A DNA stretch of 64,000 bases from an uncultured Holophagaceae bacterium (lineage in GTDB: Bacteria; Acidobacteriota; Holophagae; Holophagales; Holophagaceae), in NCBI GenBank assembly GCA_903913215.1, contig CAIWKE010000011.1, positions 124,001-188,000 on the forward strand. The letters run 5' to 3'. Below the pieces are notes generated by a model. It was not told the origin of the DNA. It saw only the letters and a list, made by a program, of their open reading frames with translations, and did not search any database. Positions within the stretch are counted from its first letter, which is position 1, and each line of letters begins with the position of its first letter. The position numbers and the translations under genes were made by a program. Positions 17,320 to 25,597 of this stretch are shown in pieces.

Positions 17320-18312
17320 CTACCCGATGGTCGCCACCATGATGGCCTTGATGGTGTGCATGCGGTTCTCCGCCTCGTCGAAGACCACGCTGTGGCGGCT
17401 GCGGAAGACTTCGTCAGTCACTTCGCGGATGTCGAAGCCCAGGGCCTTCTGATCCTTGGCCAGTTTGGTTTCGAAGTCGTGGAAGGCGGGCAGGCAGTGG
17501 AGGAACTTCAGGTCGGGGTTGCCGGTCTTCGCCACCATCTCCATTGTGATCTTGAAAGGCGTGAGCAGCTTCACGCGGGCTGGGATCTGATCCTCCTCGC
17601 CCATGCTGGCCCAGACGTCCGTGTAGAGCACATCCGCGCCCCGGACGGCCTCGTCCACGTTGTCCGTCACTTCGATGGTGGCGCCGGTGGCCTTGGCGGC
17701 CTCGCGGGCGGCCTTGAGCACCTTGGGATCCGGGGCCAGTTCCTTGGGCCCCAGGGCCACCATGTGCATGCCGGTCTTGGCGGCGCCGTACATCAGGGCG
17801 TAGCTCATGTTGTTGCGGATGTCACCGCAGAACACGAGCTTCACCTTGTGCAGGGGCTTGGCCACGTGCTCCTCGATGGTGAGGAAGTCCGCCAGGATCT
17901 GGGTGGGGTGGTCCGTGTCCGTGAGGCCATTCCACACGGGCACGCCGCTGTGCTTCGCCAGGGCTTCGACCACTTCCTGCTTGTAGCCGCGGTACTCGAT
18001 GCCGTCATAGAAGCGGCCCAGCACCTTGGCGCTGTCCTCGATGGATTCCTTCTTCCCGATCTGGGAACTGGCAGAGTCCAGGAAGGTGACGTGGGCGCCC
18101 TCCTCCAGGGCGCCCACCTCGAAGGCGCAGCGGGTGCGGGTGCTGGTCTTCTCAAAGAGCAGCACGATGTTCTTGCCCTTGAGCAGATCATTGAAGACGC
18201 CCATGCGCTTCTTGGCCTTCAGGTCGCGGGACAGGTCCAGCAGGAAGCGGACCTCCGCGGGCGAGAAGTCCATGAGGGTGAGGAAACTACGCCCTTTGAG
18301 GTTGACGGCCAT
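17320..18312 (-). CDS. argF: Ornithine carbamoyltransferase
   Basis: 330 residues. The carbamoyl-phosphate motif STRTRCAFE, the DHPTQILAD segment and the ornithine loop HCLPAFHD are intact. It makes citrulline from ornithine and carbamoyl phosphate in arginine synthesis, in the cytosol. No other arg or arc genes adjoin it, so an anabolic role is assumed; the sequence is also close to the ArgI/ArcB-type OTCs of about 335 residues. Monocistronic, with GGGAGCACATC before the start. Confidence 0.94.
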   Translation of the reverse strand: MAVNLKGRSFLTLMDFSPAEVRFLLDLSRDLKAKKRMGVFNDLLKGKNIVLLFEKTSTRTRCAFEVGALEEGAHVTFLDSASSQIGKKESIEDSAKVLGRFYDGIEYRGYKQEVVEALAKHSGVPVWNGLTDTDHPTQILADFLTIEEHVAKPLHKVKLVFCGDIRNNMSYALMYGAAKTGMHMVALGPKELAPDPKVLKAAREAAKATGATIEVTDNVDEAVRGADVLYTDVWASMGEEDQIPARVKLLTPFKITMEMVAKTGNPDLKFLHCLPAFHDFETKLAKDQKALGFDIREVTDEVFRSRHSVVFDEAENRMHTIKAIMVATIG

Positions 18313-18428
18313 GATGTGCTCCCGGATGTGCTGACAAAGGGTACTCAGAATGCCGAGATGTCCACAAGGACAAGGGGTTTTTGGCAGCCTTTCCTTGACG
18401 GTTTGTCGAGAATGAACCCTTGGATGCC

Positions 18429-21086
18429 CTATTTCCGGCGCCAGGCATCGAAAGGTCGGGCCCCCAACAGGAAGGAGACCCGCTTCTCGCGCTGGGAGGC
18501 ATCCCCAAGGTGCAGATGGACCCAGCCCGCGGACAGCTCCAGGAAGAAATCTCGGAGCACAGTCCTTGCCACCAGGCCAAGACCCTGGATCCGCAGCCCC
18601 CCACTCAAGTCGGACGGGTTGAGCGCGGCACGGCCCAGGTCGTAGCGGGGCCCGATCTGCCAGCCGGTGCCCAGGATAGAGGCTTGGGTGTAGGGCAGGC
18701 CAATTTTAAAGGCGACCATGCTAGGCATCAGGTAGGCGGCGCTGCGGGTGCCGATGAAGGAGTCGCTGCCCCCACCCACCCACCAGCGGTCCGCAGGGGC
18801 GTCCTGAGTGAGGGCGACCTCTGCGTCCATCATGAGGCCCCAGGCGGAACCCAGTGGCTGTTGCCGCTGAAGCCGGCCATAGCCGCGCCAGTAGGGCTTG
18901 CCGCTTTCCACTGAAAGGCTACGATCCGCGCTCAGGCGCAGGAGGGTGCCCTCCGTGGGCAGGGTGTGGAAGTCCAGGTCGTCCCACTCCAGCCAAGAGC
19001 GGGCCACGGTGGCCTTGGGGGTGTCGGACTGCGCGCCAGCGATGGAGAAGGTGCCCTGATGCTGGAAAGCTGCCAGCCCGATGCGACCGCGTTCTTCGCG
19101 GCCCCAGCGCAGGACCGCCTCCAGGCCCAGTTCCTGGCGGGTGAACTGGAGGCCCAGCTGGCTGGTCTCCTGGAGGAACAGTACGCCGCCCTGAACGTCC
19201 TGCTTGGACCAGGTACCGAAGGCCCCCAGGGACAGGGCCGGGAAGGCGTTCAGGCTCCAGCCCAGGTGGCCATCCAGGTGTTTCTGCAGGCTGTCCGCCG
19301 AGGCCTCCAGAGAGCCGCCCAGGCCGCTGCCGAAGAGGTTCCGACCCCGCACCAGGACCCCGCCATGAATGCCCCAGTCCGTCTCGTAGGCCAGGGTGAG
19401 GTTCAGCAGGGCGGGCTCGATGCCCACGGGGCGCAGCTTGAGGACCAGACCATCCTCCTGCTCCTCAAGACGGGTCTCAAGGCGGCGGAAGCCCAGGTGG
19501 TCCCGGGTGCGTCCCAGCACCTCCTCCAGTTCCGCGGCGCGAAGCACCTGCCCCTCCAGGCTCTGGGCGGCCCGATGGGTGGCGTGGGCCAGAGGACCGG
19601 GTTCCACCTCGACCCGCATCAGGACAGGCTCATGCACCACCAGCAGCAGTTCGCCATCGCGGAAGCCGCTGCCCCGCAGATCCAGCACCGTGGCGCCCTT
19701 GCCCACGCCCTCGCCGATGAGCTCCTGCTCCAGCTGGCCGAAGCGGGCGGCATGGAAGGGCTGACCCGGCTCCAGGCCCCGCTCGCGCAGGAGGCTGGCG
19801 ATCCGCCCGGGCACGTCGGCGGGCCAGTCTTTAGGCAGATCCAGGCGGACCCGCTGGATGGGGGCCGCGGCCTCCCAGTGGAAAATGGCGGTGCCCGTGA
19901 CTTCCGCGGGCAGGTCCACCCAGGCCCGCGCTAGGGGCAGGCGCCGGTGGGCCCGGCGCAGCAGGCGCCATAGCTCAGCCCGCTTCCAGGGACCTGCACC
20001 CGGTCTAGTCTCCGCCAGGAGGGCCTGGAGCTCCGGTGGCTCGGGGCCGTCGACTGTAACCTTGGTTGCCGCCGGGGCCTCGACTCCATCCACCAGCAGG
20101 ACCTCCAGCTGGGGCAGGGCCTGGGTCAGGGCTTTGGCGCCAGCGGTGAAGAGGATGGCCTCGCTGCCCTTGTAGGCGAACTCGTCGACGGAGTCCGTTT
20201 CGGGCCGCAGCACCAGATCCGAGGCCGCTTCGCTGCGGAACTCCGTGACGCGCATGGCCAGGTCCAGGCTGCGGTTGAGGAGGCTCAGAATGTCCGTGGG
20301 TGCCGAGGCATCCCAGCTGCGTCCGATGTTGACCCCCACGATGCGGGCGCCGGGGAAGGCCGTGCGGGCGGCCATGGCCGGGAGGTTCTCCACCAGCCCG
20401 CCATCCACCAGGCGCTCCTCACCGATGGATACCGGAGCCAGCAGGCCCGGGATGGACATGGAGGCCTTCACCGCATCCACCAGATCCCCCTGGGCCAGCA
20501 CCCGCGCCTCGCCACGTGTGAGGCTTGAAGTGACGATGCGCAGCCGGGAGCCCAGTCGGTCGAAGCTCGTGCCACTCAGGGCCTGGGCCCGGGCCAGGGT
20601 TTCGAAGAGGGCGATGCGGAGACGGCGGGCGCGGTCCTCGCCGGGCACCAGCATGAGCCGCCCCTGGGAGAAGGCCAGGCCCATGAGGGTGCCGTGCAGA
20701 TCTTCGTCCTCGGTGGCGCTAAGGCCCGGGGTGCGCCGCCGGTCATCCAGGACCAGGGCGAAATCACGGCGCAGGAATACCCGCTCACTGCCGGCGCCCC
20801 CGAAGCCGCTGGCGAAGAGGGCGCCCGCCAGGCTGCCGGCGCTGGTGCCCACCAGGCCTTGGGGATGCCAGCCCTCCTCCTCCAGGCGGCGCAGCAGGCC
20901 CGCGTGGGCCAGACCCTTGGCGCTGCCCCCCCGCAGGGCCAGGACCAGCGGCCGTTCCCCGGGGGCGTGCAATTCCGACAGGAACTGGAAGCGCTGATCT
21001 GGGGGCCGTACGCTGAGTTCCATGCGCTCTTGGGCTCCTGCGGCCAGGCAGAGTCCAAGCAGGGGGAGAAGCAGGCGGCGGCGCAT
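18429..21086 (-). CDS. Patatin-like phospholipase with C-terminal outer-membrane beta-barrel (PlpD-like)
   Basis: 885 residues. A signal peptide (to about Gln19) leads to a patatin domain: oxyanion loop [13 protein letters not shown] (52-63), nucleophile G-T-S82-A-G and the catalytic DGG (in [14 protein letters not shown]). A middle region has POTRA-like repeats, and the last 300 residues form an Omp85/BamA-type surface-antigen barrel ([49 protein letters not shown]). This is the PlpD/type Vd layout, in which the lipase is tied to a barrel in the outer membrane. Monocistronic; divergent from the CBS gene. Confidence 0.9.
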   Translation of the reverse strand: MRRRLLLPLLGLCLAAGAQERMELSVRPPDQRFQFLSELHAPGERPLVLALRGGSAKGLAHAGLLRRLEEEGWHPQGLVGTSAGSLAGALFASGFGGAGSERVFLRRDFALVLDDRRRTPGLSATEDEDLHGTLMGLAFSQGRLMLVPGEDRARRLRIALFETLARAQALSGTSFDRLGSRLRIVTSSLTRGEARVLAQGDLVDAVKASMSIPGLLAPVSIGEERLVDGGLVENLPAMAARTAFPGARIVGVNIGRSWDASAPTDILSLLNRSLDLAMRVTEFRSEAASDLVLRPETDSVDEFAYKGSEAILFTAGAKALTQALPQLEVLLVDGVEAPAATKVTVDGPEPPELQALLAETRPGAGPWKRAELWRLLRRAHRRLPLARAWVDLPAEVTGTAIFHWEAAAPIQRVRLDLPKDWPADVPGRIASLLRERGLEPGQPFHAARFGQLEQELIGEGVGKGATVLDLRGSGFRDGELLLVVHEPVLMRVEVEPGPLAHATHRAAQSLEGQVLRAAELEEVLGRTRDHLGFRRLETRLEEQEDGLVLKLRPVGIEPALLNLTLAYETDWGIHGGVLVRGRNLFGSGLGGSLEASADSLQKHLDGHLGWSLNAFPALSLGAFGTWSKQDVQGGVLFLQETSQLGLQFTRQELGLEAVLRWGREERGRIGLAAFQHQGTFSIAGAQSDTPKATVARSWLEWDDLDFHTLPTEGTLLRLSADRSLSVESGKPYWRGYGRLQRQQPLGSAWGLMMDAEVALTQDAPADRWWVGGGSDSFIGTRSAAYLMPSMVAFKIGLPYTQASILGTGWQIGPRYDLGRAALNPSDLSGGLRIQGLGLVARTVLRDFFLELSAGWVHLHLGDASQREKRVSFLLGARPFDAWRRK

Positions 21087-21220
21087 AATTGTTCGCCAGC
21101 ATAGCCCAGGATCGGCAGGCCCGGAATTTCCGGATTCCCACTCTCCGAGTTCAGCCCTATAGTCAGGGCCACGGTTCCAACACCCATTTCAACAAGGCCC
21201 TATGGGCTGCGGAGGCAAGG

Positions 21221-21649
21221 ATGAGGCCACTCAATCAGCTGATCGCCGAGAAGAAGTCCCTGCTGTCGGTGGGACCGGATGACACGGTCTTCACGGCCCT
21301 GACGCTCCTGTCCCAGTACGAGATCGGCGCCCTGCCGGTGGTGGATGGCGGTCGCCTGGTGGGCATTTTCTCGGAGCGCGACTATGCCCGGAAGATCGTC
21401 CTCAAGGGCAAGACCTCCAAGGACACCCCAGTACGGGAGATCATGAGCGAGAAGGTCAGCTGTGTGACCCTCGCCCAGTCCATCGAGGAGTGCATGGCCC
21501 TCATGACAGATAAGCGCGTGCGCCATCTGCCCGTGATCGGCGACCACAACGAGCTGTTGGGCATCCTCTCCATCGGCGACCTGGTGAAGGAAGTCATCTC
21601 CGACCAGAAGTTCACCATCGACCAGCTGGTGCATTACATCCACAGCTGA
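21221..21649 (+). CDS. CBS-domain protein (two CBS modules)
   Basis: 143 residues from ATG 21221 (GGAGG eight bases upstream); a frame open from 21089 has no family support before this Met. The two CBS motifs cover almost the whole protein (VFTALTLLSQYEIGALPVVDGGRLVGIFSERDYAR and IEECMALMTDKRVRHLPVIGDHNELLGILSIGDLVK). Such stand-alone pairs bind adenosine nucleotides and modulate partners that are unknown here. It is divergent from the patatin gene. Confidence 0.88.
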   Translation: MRPLNQLIAEKKSLLSVGPDDTVFTALTLLSQYEIGALPVVDGGRLVGIFSERDYARKIVLKGKTSKDTPVREIMSEKVSCVTLAQSIEECMALMTDKRVRHLPVIGDHNELLGILSIGDLVKEVISDQKFTIDQLVHYIHS

Positions 21650-21758
21650 ACAAGGATCGGGGGAAAGCTCAGCGCTGCTGAGGCTGCGACCGATACCAGA
21701 GGCTTCGACGTCGCGCTGAGCTGGATTAAACAATCCCCAAAATGAAGGGTGTGCGGTT

Positions 21759-22550
21759 CTACTGGCCCTCAGTGGGATCGGTAATCAGGACAGTCGCGGG
21801 GTCCACGGCTTTGCCATCGCGGCGGACCTCGAAGTGGAGGTGGGACCCCGTGGCCCTGCCGGCGGAACCGACCTGGGCGATGGTTTCGTGGGAGGCCACC
21901 TCGTCCCCCACCTTCACCAGGGATTTGGAGACATGGCCGTACACGCTCTCCAGGCCATCCGGGTGGCGGAGGATCACGGTGTTGCCGTAGCCGGACTTCC
22001 ACCCAGAATAGACCACGCTGCCTGCGGCGAAAGCCGCGATGGGGGAACCGGAGGGCGCCGCCACATCGACACCCTCGTGCTGGGCCAGGTGCCCGGTGAA
22101 GGGATCCTTCCGGCGGCCGAATTCCGACGTCACTGTCACCGCGCCGTCCACCAGGGTCCTCCACTTGGCGGCGGAGGCCTGGCTTGCGGTTTGGACTGGG
22201 CTGCTTTCCGTGGTGAGGGTGCCCAGCACGGAGAGGTCCAGCTTCTGGCCCACGTAGATCTTGTTGGGGTTGGCGATCTGGTTGGCCTTGGCCACGGCCT
22301 GGACGGCGGCGTGCAATTCCCGCTGGGAATAGCGGCCCTGCTTCGCCCGGAGGGCCTCCGCACAGATCTTCGAGAGGCAGTCGCCCCGGCTGACGACGGC
22401 CTTCAGGACCGGGGGCGCGGCGGGCGCAGGGTCTGCGGCGCTCACGGCGGCCAGGAGATCCTGGAAGGAGGCCGTGTGCGGCTTACGGGTGGGGGGCAGG
22501 GCTGTTTCCAGCGCCACCGTCCCAAGGTTGCCAATCGCCAAGTCACCCAT
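21759..22550 (-). CDS. LysM plus M23 metallopeptidase
   Basis: 263 residues. A LysM-like region (about 48-110; SRGDCLSKICAEAL and ANPNKIYVGQKLDL) is followed by a peptidase M23/LytM domain with the zinc motifs HEGVDVAAPSG (HxxxD) and GSHLHFEVRRDG (HxH). Domain and ligands are complete, so it should be an active glycyl-type endopeptidase of peptidoglycan. There is no signal peptide at the N terminus; MGDLAIGNLGTVALETA with a later SFQDLLA is reminiscent of flagellar or type III exported proteins, but no flagellar gene is near. The next gene on this strand (DUF2835) follows 60 bases past its... start side, i.e. it lies upstream. Confidence 0.82.
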   Translation of the reverse strand: MGDLAIGNLGTVALETALPPTRKPHTASFQDLLAAVSAADPAPAAPPVLKAVVSRGDCLSKICAEALRAKQGRYSQRELHAAVQAVAKANQIANPNKIYVGQKLDLSVLGTLTTESSPVQTASQASAAKWRTLVDGAVTVTSEFGRRKDPFTGHLAQHEGVDVAAPSGSPIAAFAAGSVVYSGWKSGYGNTVILRHPDGLESVYGHVSKSLVKVGDEVASHETIAQVGSAGRATGSHLHFEVRRDGKAVDPATVLITDPTEGQ

Positions 22551-22610
22551 GTCGATATCCCAGCTGAAAAGGACTGCTGGGCACTGGACTGCAATAAGCA
22601 GGCCAGGGGC

Positions 22611-22832
22611 TCAAGAGAGCCGTTCCAGTCGGGCCCCCTTGTGCTGGTCATCGCAGGTCAGGCGGAAGTTGCCGTGGATGCCGGAGGGGCTCACGAAGGC
22701 CTTCAGGAGGCCTGCCGGGAACTGGACCGTCTGCCCGTTCCGGCAGCGCACCACCACGTCCCGGACCAGGCCCTGGTAATAGGCCAGGTAGCGGTCCGGG
22801 GACAGGTCCAGCTGGAATTCGAACTGTTTCAT
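22611..22832 (-). CDS. DUF2835 family protein
   Basis: 73 residues from ATG 22832. The whole protein matches the DUF2835 pattern: KQFEFQLDLSPDRYLAYYQG, VVVRCRNGQTVQFPAG, FVSPSGIHGNFRLTCDD, ending LERL. The family is small, cytosolic and of unknown role. It lies 16 bases downstream of the SDR gene and 60 bases before the M23 gene, so the three may share a transcript. Confidence 0.82.
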   Translation of the reverse strand: MKQFEFQLDLSPDRYLAYYQGLVRDVVVRCRNGQTVQFPAGLLKAFVSPSGIHGNFRLTCDDQHKGARLERLS

Positions 22833-22848
22833 CGCAACGGGGAAAGAC

Positions 22849-23973
22849 TCAGCCCTTGGGCTGGGAGGCACGCCAGGCGGCGATGAGTTTGGTCTCCTGC
22901 TCGGCGCTCGGGCCCGCCAGCTTCGTGCGGCCCTTTTCGGCCTTCTCCTGGGTCTTGTACCAGGCCAGGGTGTCGCGCACGGTCTCAGCGGCGGGGCGGA
23001 ACTTCAGGCCCGCCTTCACGGCGCGGTCATTGCGCCAGGTGTGGAAGCCCTTGGTCTCACCTGCATAGGGGGCCCAGATGGAGAAGTCGATGCCCTCCTG
23101 CTTGACCAGGAAATCCGTGGGGATCCACACGGGCTTGGCGGTGGGGCTGCCGAACTTCTGGAAGGCGGCCACCAGGTCGCCCCAGGGCAGGCGCTTCTCG
23201 GGGCCGCAGGCGTTGAACACGCCCGTGGTGCCCTGCTCTACCAGGTGCACCAGCCAGGCCGCCAGGTCGCGCACATCGATGATCTCCACGGGATCCGTGG
23301 TCGCGCCGGGGACGGCGATGTCGCCGCCCTTGTCGAACCGCACGGGCCAGTAGGTGAAGCGGCCTGAGGGGTCATCGGGCCCTACGATGTAGCCGGGGCG
23401 GATGATGGTGGTGCGGCCGGACATGGCCTTTTGCGCAGCCTGTTCGCAGAGGGCCTTGAGGCCGCCGTAGTTCTGATACTCCTTGCCCATGTCCTCCACG
23501 GTGGGGTCCGCGAGGGTGGCCAGGGCCGCATCCTCGGTGCCGTTCTCGGGGTTGGGCTCTTTGTAGGCGCTGATGCTGGAGATGTAGAGGTACTGCTTGG
23601 TCCGGGGCGCCAGCAGGGCCGCCGAAGCACCGACCATCCGAGGGTAGTAGCCGCTGTTGTCGATGACTGCATCCCAGGTGCCGGTCTCCAGGGCCTTCAG
23701 TCCCTCATCCTTCTTGGGGTCGCGGTCCCCGTGGAGCTTCTCCACGCCGGGGAAGAGGTCGGGCCGCGTCTTGCCCCGGTTGAACATGGTCACCGAATGG
23801 CCCCGGGCCTGGGCCAGTTCGATGGTGGCGGGGCCCAGGTAGCCGGTGCCGCCCAGAATGAGGATCTTCTTGGGGCTCACCTTGGCGGGGGCGGCGGAGA
23901 GGTCCAGACCCGTGGCCGCAAGGGCGCTAGCCGTGGCGGACCACTGGAGGAAGTCGCGACGGGAGACGGTCAT
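22849..23973 (-). CDS. Tat-exported NAD-dependent epimerase/dehydratase (SDR)
   Basis: 374 residues from ATG 23973. It opens with a twin-arginine signal, SRRDFLQWSATASALAATGLD, then a Rossmann motif ILILGGTGYLGP. An extended-SDR layout follows, with YISSISAYKEP and YGGLKALCE (Tyr and Lys of the catalytic YxxxK replaced by a YGGLK variant). Tat export of a folded protein with bound NAD(P) is known for glucose-fructose oxidoreductase; for an SDR it is less common. The substrate is likely a nucleotide sugar or sugar derivative (inference). An in-frame upstream Met at 24045 lacks support. Confidence 0.82.
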   Translation of the reverse strand: MTVSRRDFLQWSATASALAATGLDLSAAPAKVSPKKILILGGTGYLGPATIELAQARGHSVTMFNRGKTRPDLFPGVEKLHGDRDPKKDEGLKALETGTWDAVIDNSGYYPRMVGASAALLAPRTKQYLYISSISAYKEPNPENGTEDAALATLADPTVEDMGKEYQNYGGLKALCEQAAQKAMSGRTTIIRPGYIVGPDDPSGRFTYWPVRFDKGGDIAVPGATTDPVEIIDVRDLAAWLVHLVEQGTTGVFNACGPEKRLPWGDLVAAFQKFGSPTAKPVWIPTDFLVKQEGIDFSIWAPYAGETKGFHTWRNDRAVKAGLKFRPAAETVRDTLAWYKTQEKAEKGRTKLAGPSAEQETKLIAAWRASQPKG

Positions 23974-24060
23974 GGGAGCTCCGGCAGGTTGGAGGGTGAT
24001 GCCTCGTGAATTGATATAAACTCCCCTGAGTCCATCCCGCAACACCTTTCTGGATCGCCC

Positions 24061-25335
24061 ATGACCCCTGCCCGCCTGCTCCGCCGCCTCGTGCTGCTCG
24101 ACGAGGGCGAGGCCCCGGCCCTGCTGTGGTCCACCTTCTACTTCTTCCTGCTGCTCTTCGGCTTCTACCTGCTGCGCCCGGTGCGGGAGGCCATTGGCAT
24201 CGCCCGGGGCGCCGACAAGCTGCCCTGGCTCATGACCGGCACCCTCTTGGCCATGGTGCTGGTGAACCCCGCCTTTGCCACCCTGGTCTCAAAGCTTCCC
24301 CGGCGCCGCTTCATCCCGCTCACCTACCGCGGCTTTGCGCTCTGCATGCTGGCCTTCTTCCTGGCCTTCCGCTTCCTCCCTCACCACGGCGGCGCGGCCC
24401 TGGGCTATGGCTTCTACATCTGGCTGAGCGTATTCAACCTCTTCGTGGTGTCCGTGTTCTGGGGCCTCATGACGGATGTCTGGAGCGAGGTCCAGGGCAA
24501 GCGGCTTTTCGGCTTCATCGCCACGGGCGGCACCCTGGGTGCCATTGCGGGGGCGGCACTCACGGGGCTGCTCACCAAGGGCTTCGCGCTGGGTGCGCTG
24601 CGCGTGAAGGTGGACCCCCTCTCCCTGCTGCTGCTCTCGGCCCTCACGCTGGAGCTGGCCGTGCAGTGTGTGCGGCGCCTCGCCACGATTTTCCAACTGG
24701 GCCACGTGGCCCATGGCGAGCGGGAGCCGGGTCCCGGGCCCCTGGAGGGCCTGCGCCTCATCGCCACTTCGCGCTACCTGCAGCTCATCTGCATCTACAT
24801 GCTGCTCTTCACCATCACCAGCACCTTCCTCTACCTGCAGCAGGGGAGCATCGTGGAGCGCAGCTTCGTGGGCACCGCCGCCCGCACGACGGCCTTCGCC
24901 CGCATCGACCTCTATGTGAACGTGCTCACCCTGCTCACCCAGGTCTTTCTTACTGGCCGGCTGCTGACGCGTCTGGGCATCCCCGTGGTGCTCTCCATTC
25001 TGCCAGTGCTGACCCTGGGCGGCTTCGGTGCGCTGCTGGTCTGGCCCACCTTCGGCGTCATGGCTCTGGTCCAGGTGCTGCGCCGGGGCCTCCACTACGC
25101 CGTGGACCGCCCCGCCCGGGAGATCCTCTACATTCCGTTGGGTCCCGAGGAACGCTACAAGTCAAAACCCTTCATCGATACCTTTGTGTATCGGGGCGGG
25201 GATCTCCTGGGCGTTTGGGCGCCCACGGTCCTGGTGGCTCTGGCAATCCCGGTGGGCCTCGCGGCCCTGGGCTGTTCGGGCCTCTGGCTGGGCAGCAGCC
25301 TCGCACTGGGACGGCGGGCGGGGAAAGCGGGTTGA
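24061..25335 (+). CDS. NTP/NDP-exchange-like (Tlc/MFS-type) membrane transporter
   Basis: 424 residues with 10-12 hydrophobic helices. The start (ALLWSTFYFFLLLFGFYLLRPVREAIGI) and the segment LRRGLHYAVDRPAREILYIPLGPEERYKSKPFIDTFVYRGGD are hallmarks of the bacterial branch related to ATP/ADP translocases. Free-living bacteria carry such proteins without known substrates, so nucleotide exchange is not established. It is the gene just before the thr leader, whose possible promoter overlaps its last codons. Confidence 0.7.
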   Translation: MTPARLLRRLVLLDEGEAPALLWSTFYFFLLLFGFYLLRPVREAIGIARGADKLPWLMTGTLLAMVLVNPAFATLVSKLPRRRFIPLTYRGFALCMLAFFLAFRFLPHHGGAALGYGFYIWLSVFNLFVVSVFWGLMTDVWSEVQGKRLFGFIATGGTLGAIAGAALTGLLTKGFALGALRVKVDPLSLLLLSALTLELAVQCVRRLATIFQLGHVAHGEREPGPGPLEGLRLIATSRYLQLICIYMLLFTITSTFLYLQQGSIVERSFVGTAARTTAFARIDLYVNVLTLLTQVFLTGRLLTRLGIPVVLSILPVLTLGGFGALLVWPTFGVMALVQVLRRGLHYAVDRPAREILYIPLGPEERYKSKPFIDTFVYRGGDLLGVWAPTVLVALAIPVGLAALGCSGLWLGSSLALGRRAGKAG

Positions 25336-25360
25336 CCTTTGCCCGGCCATCCACGATGAT
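25332..25360 (+). promoter_or_regulatory. Possible promoter of the thr operon
   Basis: TTGACC (25332-25337) and GATGAT (25355-25360) are 17 bp apart and match sigma-70 boxes in five and three to four of six positions. Transcription would start near 25367, right at or just before the ATG at 25368. The -35 overlaps the stop of the transporter gene. Confidence 0.4.
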
Positions 25361-25367
25361 ATTTCTC

Positions 25368-25493
25368 ATGCATTTGCCTGTGGATCAGCTCTCCTGCGCC
25401 GCGCGGAACTCCGTGCTGGGCGAGAGCCTGTCCCGGTCCATGAACACCAATACCACTGGTCACATTACGCTCACCGATCCGCGGGGCGCCTGA
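25368..25493 (+). CDS. thr operon leader peptide
   Basis: A 41-codon frame ending MNTNTTGHITLTDPRGA and TGA at 25491. Five of ten residues in the block TNTTGHITLT are Thr, with one Ile, as in the E. coli thrL peptide, and thrABC starts 104 bases later. The start is uncertain: ATG 25356, 25368 or 25440 (17 residues) are all in frame, and none has a strong ribosome site. The stretch just before the stop (25479-25487) is complementary to the terminator's first arm, which suits control by ribosome stalling at Thr codons. Confidence 0.7.
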   Translation: MHLPVDQLSCAARNSVLGESLSRSMNTNTTGHITLTDPRGA

Positions 25494-25515
25494 CCTGATT
25501 TCGAACCTCAGACTC

Positions 25516-25544
25516 GGCCCCGCGGTAACCCCGCGGGGCCTTTT
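25516..25544 (+). terminator. thr attenuator terminator
   Basis: Perfect 10-bp stem (ggccccgcgg, 25516-25525; ccgcggggcc, 25531-25540) with a five-base loop and TTTT. The 5' arm can instead pair with ccgcggggc at 25479-25487, inside the last codons of the leader peptide. A ribosome stalled at the Thr codons would leave that segment free and block the terminator; one that reaches the stop codon would cover it. This is the classic attenuation layout. Confidence 0.8.
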
Positions 25545-25597
25545 CGCATAGAGCCTTCCAGACCCTTCCAGACCCTTCCAAAATCAACGGAGCTCCC

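Noticed and set aside
25551-25580. Three ten-base near-repeats (gacccttcca type) before thrA
   Set aside because: Very short, close to the ribosome site; no sign of binding-site symmetry. Noted only.
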